Below the pieces are notes generated by a model. That model did not search any database. It saw nothing but the letters and a program-made list of their open reading frames with translations, and was not told the DNA's origin. From Polychytrium aggregatum (taxonomy: Eukaryota; Chytridiomycota; Chytridiomycetes; Polychytriales): a stretch of DNA of 64,000 nt. The stretch is from contig NW_026516310.1 of assembly GCF_025602895.1 (NCBI RefSeq), positions 62,001-126,000 on the forward strand, given 5' to 3'. The first letter of the stretch is position 1. Each line of letters opens with the position of its first letter. The translations under genes and the position numbers were made by a program. This document shows, in pieces, positions 1 through 10,755 of the stretch.

Positions 1-12
1 AACCAAGACCAA

Positions 13-750
13 GTGTCGCCCGTTCCCCCAAGTCAAGTCATGGTGCAGGAGGCTGTGCAGGAGGACCATGAAGAGTCCCTGCTGTACCTCCCTGCCACCG
101 TCCAAGGTCACACCGTCCGAATGATGGTGGACTCTGGAGCAAGCTGCAACTTTGTCAGCAGACGCTTGCTCCAGGAGCTCAACATACATGCAACCAAGAA
201 GAAGTCGCCGATGAGTGTGGCGCTTGCAGACGATCGTGTGCAGCAGTGCACACACCAAGTGGTCCTGCGAGTGGCCCTCCATCCCAAGTACCATCCTGTC
301 CTGTTGTTCCAAGTGATCGACACCAAGTTCGATGCCATCCTCGGCATGAGCTGGCTTGCTCGTGCCGAGCCGACTCCAGTCGTCGACTGGAAAGGCCGCA
401 CTGTCCGTGTTGGCCCTGACATTGTCCTGCAGGGCATGGCCTCACCCAACATGCCACCTCTCCTCTCAGCCATGCAATTCAAGAGGCTGATCAAGAAGGA
501 CACGTCGTTCCTCTGTGTCGTGCGTGAGGTCGACGACACCGACCAAGCCGGTCCCGGTCCCCCGCCTGTGGTGACCAAGCTGCTCGACGAGTACAAGGAC
601 GTATTCCCCGACCAGTTGCCACAATGCCTGCCACCCCCAACGCACCGTCGATCATCGCATCGACATCGAACCAGGCTCGTCGCCTCCGTCAAGACCGACG
701 TACCAACTGTCGCTGACGGAGATGGACGAACTCAAGCGCCAGTTGGATGA
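13..750 (+). pseudogene. Element A Pol, protease segment (5' piece of frameshifted pol)
   Basis: This reading frame holds the retropepsin of element A. The catalytic motif DSGASCNF lies near residues 40-48 and the flap-side motif ILGMSWL near 109-115. Real Pol homology leaves this frame at the C5 run at 634-638 and continues in the frame of the next entry, so the last 35 or so residues here are out of frame. One extra C in the run explains the break. It may be genuine decay or a homopolymer error, because everything downstream is open. The ATG at 13 is only the first one inside the window; upstream Gag/Pol sequence is missing. Confidence 0.75.
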
Positions 751-3508
751 CCTCCTCGCCCATGGGTTCATCCGCCCGAGCCAGTCACCGTATGGTGCAC
801 CAGTGCTCTTTGTCAAGAAGAAAGAAGGTGATCTCAGGATGTGCGTCGACTATCGCGCACTAAACAAACAGACCATCAAGAACACCTACCCGTTGCCCAG
901 GATCGACGAGTTGATGGATCGTCTGAGTGGAGCAAAGGTCTTTAGCAAGATAGACCTCCGCTCAGGCTACCATCAGATCCGCATCCACGAGGATGATGTC
1001 CACAAGACCGCCTTCAGGACTCGCTACGGACTGTACGAGTTCCTAGTGCTGCCGTTCGGATTGACGAACGCACCTGCCACGTTCATGCAGCTGATGAACG
1101 ATGTGTTCCGCCAAGAGCTCGACAACTCTGTCATCGTGTACCTGGATGATATCCTTGTGTACAGCAAGGATGAAGCGACCCATGAAGGTCATGTCGCCCG
1201 CGTGCTGGCCAAGCTACGCGAGCACAAGTTGTATGCCAAACTGTCCAAGTGTGAGTTCTTCAAGAATCAAGTCCCGTTCCTGGGACACGTTGTCTCAGGA
1301 AGAGGAATCGAAGTCGACCCCGCCAAGGTCAAGTCTGTGGTCGAGTGGCCGCCGCTCGCATGCGTCTCTGACGTGCAGTCGTTTCTCGGTCTCGTCAACT
1401 ACTACCGCCGATTCATCCCCGATCTGGCGCGCACTGCCGGTCCACTCACAGACCTACTCCGCAAAGAGTGCCCCTTCGTGTGGGACCACCCACAACGCCA
1501 AGCGTTCGAGACCCTCAAGCACGCCTTGACGAACGCTCCTGTCCTCGCTGTGTTCGACCCGAACACGGATGTCTCCGTGCACACCGACGCCTCCGACTTT
1601 GCGGTGGGAGCTGTTTTGATGCAGGAGGGAAGGCCCGTTGCCTTCGAGTCGCGCAAACTGTCCCAACACGAGATCAACTATCCCGTGCACGAGAAGGAGC
1701 AGCTTGCGATCATCTACGCGCTGCAGAAGTTCCGAGTGTACCTCCACGGTACCGCCAAGCCCTTCAAGATTGTGACGGACCACCAGTCACTGCGTTACCT
1801 CGACACCAAGAAGAACCTGAGCCGACGCCAAGCGCGATGGATGGAGTTCCTCGCCGAGTACAACTACGAGGTTGTATACCAGAAAGGCAAACTCAATGTG
1901 GTGCCTGACGCACTGTCCCGACGCCCCGACTACCAATTGGCGTCACTGTACGAGTCGACTGTCAGTGTCGACAACACGATGCTGGATGTTGTCCGAGACA
2001 ACATCGCCAACGACAAACAGTTCGGAGAACTGTTCCGAAAGGTGTCTAAGCTCCCCAAGGACGACGAATCATCCGAGTACACAGTGCGTGATGGCCTGCT
2101 CCTCCTGAAGAAGGACAGCCGTGTCTGTGTGCCGGACATTCCGTCGTTGAAGACCAAGTTGCTCCAAGAGGTCCACGACTCGCCCCTCGCTGGACACTTT
2201 GGAGTCGAGAAGACATACGACCGACTGGCCAAAGTCGCATACTGGCCTGGAATGAAGCGCACCGTCGAGAAGTACATCGAGTCCTGCCATACCTGCAAGA
2301 TGGTCAAGTCACGCACGACCCGAGAGCAAGGATTGCTGCAACCCCTGCCTGTTCCCGACCGCCCCTGGACCAGCATGTCCATGGATCTCATCACGCATCT
2401 ACCGACGACCAAGTTGGACCACGATGCAATCGCTGTCTTTGTCGACAGGTTCAGCAAGATGGCACACTTTGTGCCGTGCCAGACGACATGCTCCGCGCCT
2501 GACCTTGCACTGCTGTTCTTCAAGCATGTGTTCAAGCACCACGGCCTCCCAAAGTCCATCGTCAGTGATCGAGACCCCCGATTCACCTCCTTGTTTTGGA
2601 CAAGTCTGTTCGACCATCTCGGCACCAAGCTGAACATGTCAACCTCGCACCACCAACAAACGGATGGACAGTCCGAGCGGACGATCCGCACCCTCGAGCA
2701 ATACCTGAGGACATACGCCTCGACCAGCCAAGACGACTGGGACATACAGCTGAGTCATGCAGAGTTTGCATACAACACCGCCAAGTCGAGCACAACTGGC
2801 TTGAGCCCCTTTGAGGCGCTCTACGGATTCCAGCCTGATGTTCCCACCTCCTTGACACTGACCGAGTCCACGGCTGGATTGCCTCCCAAACCAAGTGCCT
2901 TTGTCAAAGATCATCAAGTCCGACACAAGATGATCGCCGACGCGCTCACGGATGCGCAACAAGTGATGGCGAAGTACTACGACCGCCGACACCAGGATGT
3001 CTCCTTTGAAGTTGGAGACCTTGTCTACCTGGACGCCGACAACATCAAGGTCCCCGAAGCCCAGTCAAAGAAGTTGTTGCCCAAGTACCGAGGACCGTTC
3101 AAGATAGCGGCCCGACCCAGTCCCCTCAACTACCTGTTGGACTTGCCACCTGGAAGCAAGCTCCATCCTGTCTTCCATGTGTCCAAGCTGCGTCGCCACA
3201 CGACCCGCAGTCCAGCACAGTTCCCCGACGCCGACGAAGGTGTCCCGGACGACGCACCACTGGAAGACGACCTCGGACAATACTATACTCAAGAATATGA
3301 AGTCGAAAGGATCGTGAGGCACAAGAAAGTGGCTGATGGGTCACTTCGGTTTTATGTCAAGTGGGTTGGTTACCCACACTCGGGCAACACATGGCAAACA
3401 CTGGAGGACTTGTCCCATGCACCCGAGGAGCTGAGTAAATACGGTAAACACCTCGAGGAGCCCCAAATAAAGAGCACACGCAGGGCTCCTCGCAGGAAGC
3501 CTTCTTAA
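722..3508 (+). CDS. Element A Pol: reverse transcriptase, RNase H, integrase, chromodomain
   Basis: This frame encodes the replication enzymes of a Ty3/gypsy element. The RT core shows VDYRALN near residue 43 and the catalytic YLDD at about 140-143. RNase H begins at [11 protein letters not shown] (about 287). The integrase has an HHCC zinc finger ending in CHTCKMVK, then a DDE core including the Asp of VSDRDPRF and the Glu of QTDGQSER. The C-terminus carries a chromodomain ([11 protein letters not shown] ... [15 protein letters not shown], about residues 855-895), which in chromoviruses directs integration to marked chromatin. Homology extends upstream of the ATG at 722 in the same frame to about 640, so this ATG is not the native start. 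Confidence 0.9.
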   Translation: MDELKRQLDDLLAHGFIRPSQSPYGAPVLFVKKKEGDLRMCVDYRALNKQTIKNTYPLPRIDELMDRLSGAKVFSKIDLRSGYHQIRIHEDDVHKTAFRTRYGLYEFLVLPFGLTNAPATFMQLMNDVFRQELDNSVIVYLDDILVYSKDEATHEGHVARVLAKLREHKLYAKLSKCEFFKNQVPFLGHVVSGRGIEVDPAKVKSVVEWPPLACVSDVQSFLGLVNYYRRFIPDLARTAGPLTDLLRKECPFVWDHPQRQAFETLKHALTNAPVLAVFDPNTDVSVHTDASDFAVGAVLMQEGRPVAFESRKLSQHEINYPVHEKEQLAIIYALQKFRVYLHGTAKPFKIVTDHQSLRYLDTKKNLSRRQARWMEFLAEYNYEVVYQKGKLNVVPDALSRRPDYQLASLYESTVSVDNTMLDVVRDNIANDKQFGELFRKVSKLPKDDESSEYTVRDGLLLLKKDSRVCVPDIPSLKTKLLQEVHDSPLAGHFGVEKTYDRLAKVAYWPGMKRTVEKYIESCHTCKMVKSRTTREQGLLQPLPVPDRPWTSMSMDLITHLPTTKLDHDAIAVFVDRFSKMAHFVPCQTTCSAPDLALLFFKHVFKHHGLPKSIVSDRDPRFTSLFWTSLFDHLGTKLNMSTSHHQQTDGQSERTIRTLEQYLRTYASTSQDDWDIQLSHAEFAYNTAKSSTTGLSPFEALYGFQPDVPTSLTLTESTAGLPPKPSAFVKDHQVRHKMIADALTDAQQVMAKYYDRRHQDVSFEVGDLVYLDADNIKVPEAQSKKLLPKYRGPFKIAARPSPLNYLLDLPPGSKLHPVFHVSKLRRHTTRSPAQFPDADEGVPDDAPLEDDLGQYYTQEYEVERIVRHKKVADGSLRFYVKWVGYPHSGNTWQTLEDLSHAPEELSKYGKHLEEPQIKSTRRAPRRKPS

Positions 3509-3517
3509 GTGTGGGAG

Positions 3518-3826
3518 TGTAGGAGATGGTATCTCCGACGCTGTGCTGCGCGTACTGCGCGTACTGCGCGGCGCAGTGGGTCGTGACCTGTGCTGCGCTT
3601 TGCGTTTTCACGCACCGCAGGCAGGCCACCGCAGGGTATACCTGCGGGTTGCCCCCGTTCCCCCCGTTTGTCTGGAGTTCGGTTTTATCGTGAATAAACG
3701 TAAGTGCTCCCCGAGCTCACCCGTCCGCTAGAGTAGCCTAGCACCGCCCTGTTCTGCCCCGTCCTGTCTTGTCTTGTACCCCCTCCCTCCCCGTCTTGCC
3801 CCAACGTCCCAGTAGTGGACGTTACA
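3518..3826 (+). repeat. 3' LTR of element A
   Basis: The 309-bp segment begins TGTAGGAG and ends GTTACA, so it has TG...CA termini. It lies 9 bp after the pol stop, behind a purine-rich stretch (GTGTGGGAG, 3509-3517) that fits a polypurine tract. It contains AATAAA (about 3694), a likely polyadenylation signal. No second copy is in the window, so the left boundary rests on the TG/PPT junction and the right boundary on where element B1's LTR resumes. Confidence 0.7.
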
Positions 3827-4120
3827 CTGTGTCACCCGCATTTGTCAGCCACCGAGCATTTGTCAGACTTTCACATGTTTCTCCGGTTAGCCGCTGCTGC
3901 CTGGCTGCTGTCCCGCCGCCTCCGCTGCTTCGCCCCCGCTGCGGCAGGCTTCGCCTCCGGGATCGCCAGACAGATAAATAGCCCGCCTTCGCCCGCTCAT
4001 GTTTCTGGTCATCACCTTCGACCCCAGACACACTTGACTCTAGATCCTAGACTCGCTAAGATCAATAAAACCCTTCTCTATCTTCTTCTTTTGACTTCCT
4101 CTTGATCCCGTGATCTGACA
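3827..4120 (+). repeat. 5' LTR of element B1 (3' 294 bp only)
   Basis: It aligns without gaps to LTR positions 173-466 of the complete copy at 8911-9376. At least six substitutions separate it from the three other LTR copies in the window, for example CCTAGACTCGC against CCTAGCCTCGC. The missing first 172 bp should lie left of element A. It ends ...GATCTGACA. Confidence 0.92.
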
Positions 4121-5178
4121 TGGTAGCATCGGACGATCCCGCCGTCAATGCCCGCCTCCAGGCCCTTGAGCAACTCTCGCTCGAGGACCGCGCCCTGGTC
4201 CTCTCCGCCCTGACCGCCCAGCCGAATCTCCCCACCGTCCCTCCCGGTTTCAAGCGTCCCAAGATCCCGCTCCCCGACGCCTTCACTGGCGAGCGTAAGG
4301 CTGCTGTCGTTGACGAGTTTGTCTTCTCAATGACCGAGTACATTGCCTTCCACAGTCTCGATGACGCCACCGCCGTCGCCACCGTCGCCATGAACCTCAA
4401 GGGCAAGGCCAAGACCTGGTGGCGCCTCTGGTCCCAGGGCAAGCAACTCGACAACCTGACCCCGGCCGCCGTCCTGTCCCTCGTCCGCGACACCTTCCTT
4501 CCGTCCACCTCGCTGCGCACCACCGAGGATGAGTTCGAAGCACTGCGCCACACCGGCTCCGTCGAGCAGTTCAACTCCCGTTTCCGCGATCTCCTCCTCG
4601 AGCTGCCCCACTTCAGCAACAACCGCCAGAACCTGCAGCGTTACCTCACCAAGCTCAAGCACAGGGTGCGCATCGAAGTCGAATGGAAGCTTGACTCCAA
4701 CGCAGCCACCCTCGAAGATGCCATGGCCCTCGCCGAGCGATACGAGTCCATCATGGGTCAATCGCAGCCACTGATGCAGCAGCCCTCTCGCGCTCCGATC
4801 CGGGACCAACCCTTCCGCGAGCTCCCGTTCCAGCGACCTCCTCTCTTCCGCGCTCCACCTGGCCAGCCGCAGTTCCGCCCAATGGTCCGTCCTCCTCGTC
4901 CCGCCTTCCAGCCAACCCAGCCTCCCGCACGTGACCCCAACGCCATGGACCTCGACAACGTCGACATGCGCCCGATCAAGAAGCTCACCGACCGCGAGAA
5001 GGAGTATCTCCGCCGTAACGGAGGCTGCTTCCGCTGCCGCAAGTTCGGCCACATCGCCTCGCAGTGTCCCTTGAACCAGCCCCGCATCAACGCCATCGTC
5101 GAGACCGCCGACCAGGCCACCTTCTACGAAGATCAGGGAAACGACGAGGCGGCAACCCCTGGATCCTACGACCTCTGA
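4120..5178 (+). CDS. Element B1 Gag (capsid-nucleocapsid, 352 aa)
   Basis: Gag builds the virus-like particle of the retrotransposon. The N-terminal two thirds resemble the retrotransposon gag capsid domain (KGKAKTWWRLW near residues 92-102, then FNSRFRDLLLELP). A Pro/Arg/Gln-rich linker follows, then one CCHC zinc knuckle, CFRCRKFGHIASQC, near residue 302. The start ATG is formed by the last base of the LTR and the first two bases of the primer-binding site, so no leader separates LTR and gag. It overlaps pol in the -1 frame. It differs from B2 Gag at a few residues, mostly in the linker. Confidence 0.9.
   Translation: MVASDDPAVNARLQALEQLSLEDRALVLSALTAQPNLPTVPPGFKRPKIPLPDAFTGERKAAVVDEFVFSMTEYIAFHSLDDATAVATVAMNLKGKAKTWWRLWSQGKQLDNLTPAAVLSLVRDTFLPSTSLRTTEDEFEALRHTGSVEQFNSRFRDLLLELPHFSNNRQNLQRYLTKLKHRVRIEVEWKLDSNAATLEDAMALAERYESIMGQSQPLMQQPSRAPIRDQPFRELPFQRPPLFRAPPGQPQFRPMVRPPRPAFQPTQPPARDPNAMDLDNVDMRPIKKLTDREKEYLRRNGGCFRCRKFGHIASQCPLNQPRINAIVETADQATFYEDQGNDEAATPGSYDL
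4121..4128 (+). other. Primer-binding site of element B1
   Basis: TGGTAGCA starts right after the LTR. TGG complements the CCA end of a tRNA, and the octamer fits the acceptor end of many eukaryotic initiator-methionine tRNAs. Yeast Ty3 uses a similarly short 8-nt site (TGGTAGCG) for the same tRNA. The tRNA identity is inference. Confidence 0.6.
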
Positions 5179-5199
5179 AGGACCCGGCGAGTTGCCGCC
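5136..5199 (+). promoter_or_regulatory. -1 programmed ribosomal frameshift signal, element B1
   Basis: Slippery heptamer GGGAAAC at 5136-5142 is phased G GGA AAC in the gag frame. A 5-nt spacer GACGA follows, then a 9-bp perfect stem: GGCGGCAAC (5148-5156) pairs with GTTGCCGCC (5191-5199). The gag stop lies in the loop. The same elements occur in B2. Confidence 0.8.
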
Positions 5200-8100
5200 A
5201 CCCGACTCCGACCCCCGACGCTGAACTATTGACTCTCGCCACCGGACCCCACCTGATCAACTCTCTCATCGACGAACCCCACCGCATTGCCGCCAATCAC
5301 GGCAAGGGACTGCTTGTGATCGACGCCACCCTCAACGGCTCCCCGATCACCGTCCTCATCGACCCTGGTGCGACTAACTCGCACATCTCCGAGACCCTCG
5401 CCTCGACCCTCGACCTTCGAACCAAGACCACCGCCAACGCCGTCACGATGCCCAACGGCAAGTCCTTCCCGTCCTCCGTCACCGATCCCGTCGACCTCAC
5501 CATCCACGACTACCACGCCCGCATCAACCTCTTCACCGCGCCACTCACCTGGGACGTCATCCTCGGCAAGAACTGGCTCGACCAGACCAACCCCGAGATC
5601 GACTGGCCCTCCAACCGAATCAAGTTCTCGATCGACGGGAAGCACCACACTTGGACGGCATCGCGACCCGACTCCGGAATGCCACTCACGACCCTCGAAC
5701 TCCGATTCCCAGTACCACATGTCGACCCAGCAGATCAACGCACTCGCCTTCGACTCCCGGCGCCGTGTATGTTTGTACTCTGAGCAGTGACTTGAATACA
5801 GTTGCTGTTGAACCCTACGACCCCGTTGCCCAACTCGCCCGTGTCCTCGAACCACTGACCCCCGAACACCGATCCATCATCGCAAAGTACCGCGATGCCT
5901 TCAACGAACTCAAGGAACTCCCGCCTCACCGACCCGGCATCGACATGAACATCCGACTCGACGACTCTGCCAAGTCCAACCTGGTCGTCGCTCTACCAGA
6001 TGTCGGCCGAAGAACTCGCTCGACTCAAAGACGAACTCGACCGATTGCTCCGAATCGGCCACATCCGCAAGTCCGTCTCGCCCTTCGGCGCACCGATCTT
6101 CTGGGTCAAGCAGGGCGACAAGTTCCGACTCGTCTTTGACTTCCGCGCCCTCAACAAGATCACCGTCAAGGACCGCACCGCGCTGCCCAACATGCGCGAG
6201 ATCATCGACCGCCTGTCCAAGTGCCGTGTCTTCTCCAAGCTCGACTTGCAACGCGGATTCCACCAGATCCGCATTGCCGACGCCGACACCCCCAAGACGG
6301 CCTTCAGGACCAAGTACGGCCACTTTGAGTGGCTTGTGATGCCCTTCGGCCTCGCCAACAGTCCCTCCGTGTTCCAAGCCGCGATGAACGACATCTTCCG
6401 CGAGTTCATCGACGACTTTGTGTTCGTCTACATCGACGACATCCTGATCGCATCCGAGGACGAGGACCAGCACATCCGCCACATCGAACTGGTCCTCGAC
6501 AAGATCCACCGACACGGCTTCAAGATCCGACCCGAGAAGTGTTCGTTCTTCAACTCGACCGTCACCTATCTCGGCTTCATCATCGGCGAAGGACGCATCC
6601 AAGTGCATCCCTCGCGCATCGACGCCATCAAGAACTACCCGCGACCAACGACCGAACACGAACTCCGCAGCTTCCTCGGCTTGACCAACACCATCATGAG
6701 CTTTGTCCCTGGCTACGCTGCCCTCGCCGGTCCACTCTCGACTCTGATCACCACCCGCTCCGCCAACTCGACCAAGTCCGTCGTCTGGGACGACAACGCC
6801 ATCGCCGCCTTCGAGCAGCTCAAGTTGCTCTCGCCTCAGTCGCTGCACATGGTCAACCCGGACAAGGACATTCACCTCTTCACCGACTGGTCCGAGTCAA
6901 GCGCATCGATTGGTGGATGGATCGGGCAGGACATGGACGGATCCGGCACGGTGCGCCCCATCGCTTTCAACTCGCAGAAACTGCACGGATCCGAACTCAA
7001 CTACTCGCCCTACAACGGCGAGCTGCTGTCGATCACCCGCCACCTCGACAAGTTCAAGAACTACCTCGTCGGCCGCAAAGTCTTCCTCCACACCGACCAG
7101 AAGGCGCTCAAGCACATCCTCGACTCCAAGACCCTCAACAAGCGCCAACAGCGAGCCATCGACACGATGCTGGACTTTGACCTCGAGATCCAGTGGATCC
7201 CCGGCTCGTGGAACAAGGTCGCCGACGTGCTCTCGCGCACACCGACAGCCATCTCCAAGGCCGTCCAAGTCTCGATCATCAACGCGATTGTCAACCTCGG
7301 ACCCTCGCCCGACGATCTCTTGGACACCATCCGCACTCAGTACAGCTCCGACCCGATCCTGTCAGCACTGATCTCGGTCCTCCGCGACAACTCGACCGAC
7401 GGACTCAAGCCGTGGATGAAGGCACAGCTGCACCGCTTCTCACTTCGACACGGGATTCTCTACTTCGACTCGACCCGCATCTGCATCCCCGGCAAGGACC
7501 TCCGCATCTCGATCATCAAGGACCACCACGACTCTGTCTGTGCAGCTCACCCCGGCACCAACACGCTCTACAAGGCCATCTCGACACACTACTACTGGCC
7601 CGCCATGTCCAAGGACATTGCCGAGTGGGTCTCGCACTGCGACATCTGCCAGCGAGCCAAGATCCGACGACAACAAGCATACGGTCACTTCTCCCGGATC
7701 CCTGTGGCCACCCGCAAGATGGACACTGTCGCCCTCGACTTCATCCTCGGACTCCCGCCTGTCACGGACTCACTCTCGGGACGCACCTTCAACTCGATCA
7801 CGATCTTTGTCGACTCCCTCACCAAGTACGTCGTCCTGGTTCCTGGCAACAAGACCGACTCGGCCGAAGACGTCGCCCGCCAGTACTTCCGCGATGTCTT
7901 TGTGCACTTTGGACTCGCCGGCACTTTCATCTCGGATCACGACACACGCTTCCGGTCGGCCTTCTGGACAGGACTTAACACTCTGCTCAAGACCGAACTC
8001 CGGATCGCCTTTGCCCACCACCACGAGGCCGCCGGACAAGTCGAACGCTTTGTGGCAACCGTCGCCGAGGCCATCCGCTGTTCGACTCTGGCCCTCGGCT

Positions 8101-8876
8101 CCCGCTGGATCGATCAAGTGCCATACATCCAGTTCGCGCTCAACTCACACAGCTCAGCTTCGACTGGACATTCGCCCTTCTTCCTGATGCACGGTCAGCA
8201 TCCTCGCACTCCTGCCAACACCGACATCATCGCCGAGTCCAACCCTGCAGCACAGTCGATCGAGGAGATGCAAGCGACTCTGGACTTGGTCTCGGACAAC
8301 ATCGGCAAGGCCCAGGACCGGGCCCTGTACTACGCCAACCGACATCGACGCGATATCAGCTACGACATTGGCGACCAAGTCCTGATCGACACGACCGCGT
8401 ATCACTTCAGCACGGACGACGTCACACCCTCCAAGATGCGGATGCCGTACTTGGGACCCTTCAAGATCATCGAGAAGATCGGAACGACTGGATATCGACT
8501 TCGACTCCCGAGGACCCTCCGATTTACAACCGAACTCCCCGCTTCCGCCCTCGTCCCCTACAACACACCATCGACCGACCAACTTGTGTTTGATGAACCC
8601 GGACCCAACCACAACGACGAATCAGTGTTCGAAGCGATCATTGGACACAGGATCAACCGACGACGTCGACTTCCTGGATATCGACACGAGTTCTTGCTCC
8701 GCTGGCAGGGATACGACCCATCTTACGACTCGTGGGCACCACTGGCCGAACTCTTGGATGGAGGACTCGCAGATATCCACGACTTCCTCAGCCGCAACCG
8801 CAACCTTCCGGAAATGGACACACTGATCGACCTTTGCCAAGCACAAGTGCAACGCAACTCGGGATCGAAAAATTGA
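5142..8876 (+). pseudogene. Element B1 Pol, broken by three single-base insertions
   Basis: Protease, RT, RNase H, integrase and chromodomain are all present. Against intact B2, one extra base is seen near 5706 (CGATTCCC for CGATCCC), one near 5749 (CTCGCCTTCG for CTGGCTTCG) and one near 5974 (AAGTCCAAC for AAGCCAAC). The net +3 restores the frame before RT, but the protease-RT linker is scrambled and meets a stop at 5781-5783. From 6000 to 8876 the frame is open and the protein matches B2. The protease has DPG (5361-5369) in place of DSG/DTG, RT has YIDD, and RNase H begins TDWS. Confidence 0.85.
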
Positions 8877-8902
8877 TGGTTTGACTTGAGCACAATTTTT
8901 CT

Positions 8903-8910
8903 GGGGGGGA
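8903..8910 (+). other. Polypurine tract of element B1
   Basis: GGGGGGGA directly precedes the TG of the 3' LTR. This is the expected plus-strand priming site. The identical tract is at 16,941-16,948 in B2. Confidence 0.75.
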
Positions 8911-9376
8911 TGTCACAGATCGCTCTGCCCGCCTAGCTGCACCGTCGCACTTGTGTCACTGTTTGCGTCGCACACTTTCCTTTTCCTTTGTCCTGTGACG
9001 CCTTTCCTTTTTCCTTGCTCTCATGTTGCACACGCCGCTCTGTTTTCCCTGCATTTGTCATCGACCATGCATTAGTCAGACGCTGTGTCACCCGCATTTG
9101 TCAGCCACCGAGCATTTGTCAGACTTTCACATGTTTCTCCGGTTAGCCGTTGCTGCCTGGCTGCTGTCCCGCCGCCTCCGCTGCTTCGCCCCCGCTGCGG
9201 CAGGCTTCGCCTCCGGGACCGCCAGACAGATAAATAGCCCGCCTTCACCCGCTCATGTTTCTGGTCATCACCTTCGACCCCAGACACACTTGACTCTAGA
9301 TCCTAGCCTCGCTAAGATCAATAAAACCCTTCTCTATCTTTTTCTTTTGATCTCCTCTTGATCCCGTGATCTGACA
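8911..9376 (+). repeat. 3' LTR of element B1 (466 bp)
   Basis: It runs from TGTCACAGATC to GATCTGACA, giving imperfect inverted ends (TGTCA...TGACA). By eye it is identical to both LTRs of B2. It contains ATAAATAG, a possible TATA element, and AATAAA near the 3' end. Confidence 0.95.
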
Positions 9377-10183
9377 GGAACAGGGCACCTCACTCGGAAC
9401 ACAATCAGAATAACGTTGAGCGATCACTTTATTCTGATCATCTTCGCGAGTACAAACGGTGCGAGGCGAAGAAGCGAGCACCACAGTGGTGTCGGTAGAG
9501 GCACGAGGGAAAACATTGGGTGTGTCGCCAACAAGAGGAAGGGGAGAAGGAGAAACGGAAGAAACGGAAGGGAGGGAAGAGGCATCCACAACCTTGAGGA
9601 TGTGGCTTGCAGGACGGGGAAGGCAAAGGAGTCCACGAGCCCAGTGGAACCTGGGTTCGATGGACTGCAGCCAGGGATAGCCAAGGATAACAGGTTGGTG
9701 GGGAGACTTAATGACATCAAAGGAAAGGTGTTGAGTGTAGTCCCCAAGAACAATATTGAGGGGTTCCGTCTCAAAAGTGATAGGGCCGGAAGAAAGTGGC
9801 TGGCCATCGACACCTTGGACAGGGAGGGGAGTGGATTTGGAAACGAGGGGGACCGAGAAGCGGTCAACAAAGCTCTCGTCGATGAAGTTGCCGGAGGCGC
9901 CAGAATCGACGAGAAGTTGGCAAGAGAGGGAGCGACCAGAAGGGAGAACAAGAGAAGCGGAGAAAACGGGAGAAGACGAAGAAATCGACGAAACGCACGA
10001 AGAAGGCTCGGAGCAGAGATCAGTGTCGGCAGCATGGTTCGAGCAGATGACCAAGTTCGCAGGTGGTGTGGAGATCGGGAGCTCTGTCAAAGACATCTGG
10101 GAGCCAGATGTGCCCTTAGAAGAGGCGGGTTTGACAGAGTGCGATCCACCACCGACTACATTGATCATTCCACACATAGCCAT
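9377..10183 (-). pseudogene. Element D Pol fragment: protease, cut by element B1
   Basis: This is the start of a minus-strand Ty3/gypsy pol. The retropepsin motif LVDSGASGNFIDESFV and the motif VILGYPWL are intact. The frame runs into the B1 LTR at 9376, so RT and all downstream domains are missing here; the remainder should lie beyond element A. Three Gag/protease sets in this window (A, C and D) have the ordinary DSG active site. The sequence differs from C and B, so D is a separate lineage. Confidence 0.8.
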
Positions 10184-10266
10184 GCGCTCGACACTTACCT
10201 CATGCTCCTTACCATCGACGCTTGCTTCTGGAGGAAGGGGGGACGGCTCCAGATCTAAGCCACCAC

Positions 10267-10755
10267 TTAGATCTGGGCCTGGGCCTGGTCGTTTCCCGAC
10301 TCGAAGTGCTCCTCCTCACCATCATCGTAGACGATGGTTCGGACAGCCTTCGAACGGGGACGGGAGCCGGGAGCCTGAGGACGGGAGCCAGGGAAGCGGG
10401 AACCAGAGGCGGGAGCACGGGAGCCGGACTTGAGGGGGCAGGACTTGGCGACGTGGCCGGGCTTGCCACAGCGGAAGCAGAGGCGCTCCTGGAAGCGGCG
10501 GTTCTTCTCCTCGGGGGTCAGGCGGCTGACGACGGCGGCGTCGATCTGCATCGGCTCGGAGTAGAGGACCGGAGGCTCCTGGGCGGGCGGCTGGAAGGAC
10601 GGAGGTCGGGAGTTGAAGGCCTGGGTGCCGAAGGAAACAGGGCCGGTGTTTCGGAGTTCGTTGTTGAGCTCGATAATACGTGCATCGATCTTGAGGCAAC
10701 GCTCGACGAACGGGACGAGGCGGAGAGGGAGAGGGTCGATGAAGGAGAGAGGCTG
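10267..10755 (-). pseudogene. Element D Gag, C-terminal part with zinc knuckle
   Basis: Reading leftwards from about 10,755, the frame encodes a Gag tail: a helical segment (VERCLKIDARIIELNNEL), a Pro/Gln-rich linker, a CCHC knuckle CFRCGKPGHVAKSC and an Arg/Ser/Pro-rich tail ending at 10,267. The N-terminal capsid part is lost, because sequence right of about 10,755 becomes AT-rich and non-homologous. It lies upstream of the D protease, in the usual gag-pol order. Confidence 0.7.

Larger units (their letters stand above)
1..3826 (+). mobile_element. Element A: Ty3/gypsy chromovirus, 5' part outside the window
   Basis: The order protease, reverse transcriptase, RNase H, integrase and chromodomain, followed by a TG...CA LTR, defines a Ty3/gypsy element of the chromovirus group. 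The gag region and 5' LTR lie left of the window. The base after its 3' LTR (3827) continues the LTR of element B1 at LTR position 173, so element A appears to have inserted into that LTR. The expected 5-bp target duplication would be CTGTG (3827-3831). The pol is open apart from one frameshift at 634-638. Confidence 0.9.
3827..9376 (+). mobile_element. Element B1: Ty3/gypsy chromovirus with interrupted 5' LTR and damaged pol
   Basis: This is a sister copy of B2 (11,696-17,414). It has a 294-bp remnant of the 5' LTR, gag, a -1 frameshift signal, pol with three single-base insertions, a polypurine tract and a complete 3' LTR. It inserted into minus-strand element D; the right flank starts GGAAC at 9377. 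From about 6050 to the end it reads as identical to B2, whereas the 5' LTR, gag and early pol differ at scattered positions. Confidence 0.92.

Noticed and set aside
9023-9361. 112-aa frame repeated identically in three LTRs (9023, 11,808, 17,061)
   Set aside because: It lies wholly inside the LTR and matches only because the LTRs are copies. Low-complexity composition, no domain.
8911-9376. Possible solo LTR
   Set aside because: It is preceded directly by the PPT and pol of B1, so it is that element's 3' LTR.
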